Assembly (NCBI GenBank): GCA_026989265.1 | Contig: JALSJP010000001.1 | Location: forward strand, 1 to 64,000 | Reading direction: 5' to 3' | Origin: Micavibrio sp. | GTDB lineage: Bacteria > Pseudomonadota > Alphaproteobacteria > Micavibrionales > Micavibrionaceae | DNA length: 64,000 nucleotides | Part shown: piece by piece, positions 63,728 to 64,000 of the stretch | How positions within the stretch are numbered: the first letter of the stretch is position 1 | How the letters are laid out: each line of letters starts with the position of its first letter | The notes under the pieces: model-generated | What the model saw: the letters and a program-made list of their open reading frames with translations, nothing else | Databases searched by the model: none | What the model was told of the DNA's origin: nothing | Translations under genes and position numbers: made by a program

Positions 63728-64000
63728 ATGGCACATAAAAAAGCAGGTGGTAGTTCCAGAAACGGTCGCGATTCGATTGGTCGTAGACTTGGTATTAAAA
63801 AATATGGCGGAGAAAGCGTTTTAGCTGGTAACATTCTTGTTCGCCAACGTGGCACAAAATGGCAGGCTGGTAAAAATGTTGGTCTTGGTAAAGATCATAC
63901 AATTTTTGCATTGCTTGATGGAGAAGTTCTTTACACTAAAGGAAAAGGCGATCAACCTATCGTAAATATTGTCCCTGCTAATGATGGTTCAAAGAATGTG
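63728..64000 (+). CDS. rpmA: 50S ribosomal protein L27 (3' end beyond window)
   Basis: At least 91 residues present; the stop lies outside. [31 protein letters not shown] and [29 protein letters not shown] are the L27 signatures. The N-terminus begins MAHKKAG directly, as in proteobacteria, with no cleaved leader. Cotranscribed with rplU. Confidence 0.96.
   Translation, partial: MAHKKAGGSSRNGRDSIGRRLGIKKYGGESVLAGNILVRQRGTKWQAGKNVGLGKDHTIFALLDGEVLYTKGKGDQPIVNIVPANDGSKNV

Overview
The window reads as a chromosomal segment of a low-GC alphaproteobacterium. Evidence: a CcrM-type GANTC methyltransferase gene, an NtrY/NtrX pair with trkA, hfq and hflX, a pyruvate dehydrogenase operon whose E1-beta carries its own lipoyl domain, separate b and b' ATP synthase subunits, a tolQRAB cluster and a fused ispDF gene. 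NhaD and a dicarboxylate/glutamate-type symporter fit a saline or host-associated life, but the family cannot be fixed from this sequence. No rRNA, tRNA, integrase or transposase gene was recognised. The gene content is almost wholly housekeeping; interest lies in small insertions, repeats and regulatory DNA.

Layout. 1-8.4 kb (+): enolase 3' end, divIC/ftsB, pdhA-pdhB-[GxxExxY gene]-pdhC-[LOG-like gene]-lpdA, lipA and a Coq10-like gene, that is, the pyruvate dehydrogenase complex with its lipoate synthase. 8.4-10.5 kb (-): cinA domain, pgpA, ispDF. 10.6-18.7 kb (+): ntrY-ntrX-trkA-murI-HAD phosphatase-hfq-hflX; then mazG (-). 19.3-24 kb (+): pepN, rnhB, ccrM, folB. 24-25 kb (-): an unrecognised secreted protein. 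25-32 kb (+): dciA, efp, suhB, OmpA-like, DsbA-like, smc. 32-35 kb: ATP synthase F0 genes (atpI, a, c, b', b). 35-42 kb: proA, nadD, rsfS, rlmH, envC-like, ctpA, a divergent polysaccharide deacetylase and rppH. 42-49.7 kb (-): tolB-tolA-tolR-tolQ-ybgC-ruvB-[repeat ORF]-ruvA-ruvC-yebC. 49.7-52.4 kb: a response regulator and partner, a YmdB-like phosphoesterase and 5-formyl-THF cyclo-ligase. 52.4-55.3 kb: a 6S-like RNA, a symporter, an unknown membrane protein and zapA. 55.5-60.4 kb (+): tkt, gap, a winged-helix gene and class I aldolase. 60.4-64 kb: epmA, rpmE, nhaD, rplU and rpmA (cut by the window end).

Most notable: (1) about 500 bp of 15-bp tandem repeats between ruvA and ruvB, encoding a pentapeptide-repeat ORF joined to both genes by ATGA overlaps; (2) a near-consensus parS (ParB) site across the start of ybgC; (3) five GANTC sites within 95 bp at the ccrM promoter and start, suggesting methylation feedback; (4) nearly identical lipoyl-domain DNA in pdhB and pdhC, with a GxxExxY gene bounded by inverted repeats between them; (5) a winged-helix regulator and tiny ORFs where pgk is often found; (6) several families of intergenic palindromes.

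Functional links in the window: EF-P and its modifying enzyme EpmA; the PDH complex with lipoyl synthase; the Tol machine with RuvABC repair; the 6S RNA next to the folate cyclo-ligase gene as in many proteobacteria; and CcrM with GANTC-rich control regions.
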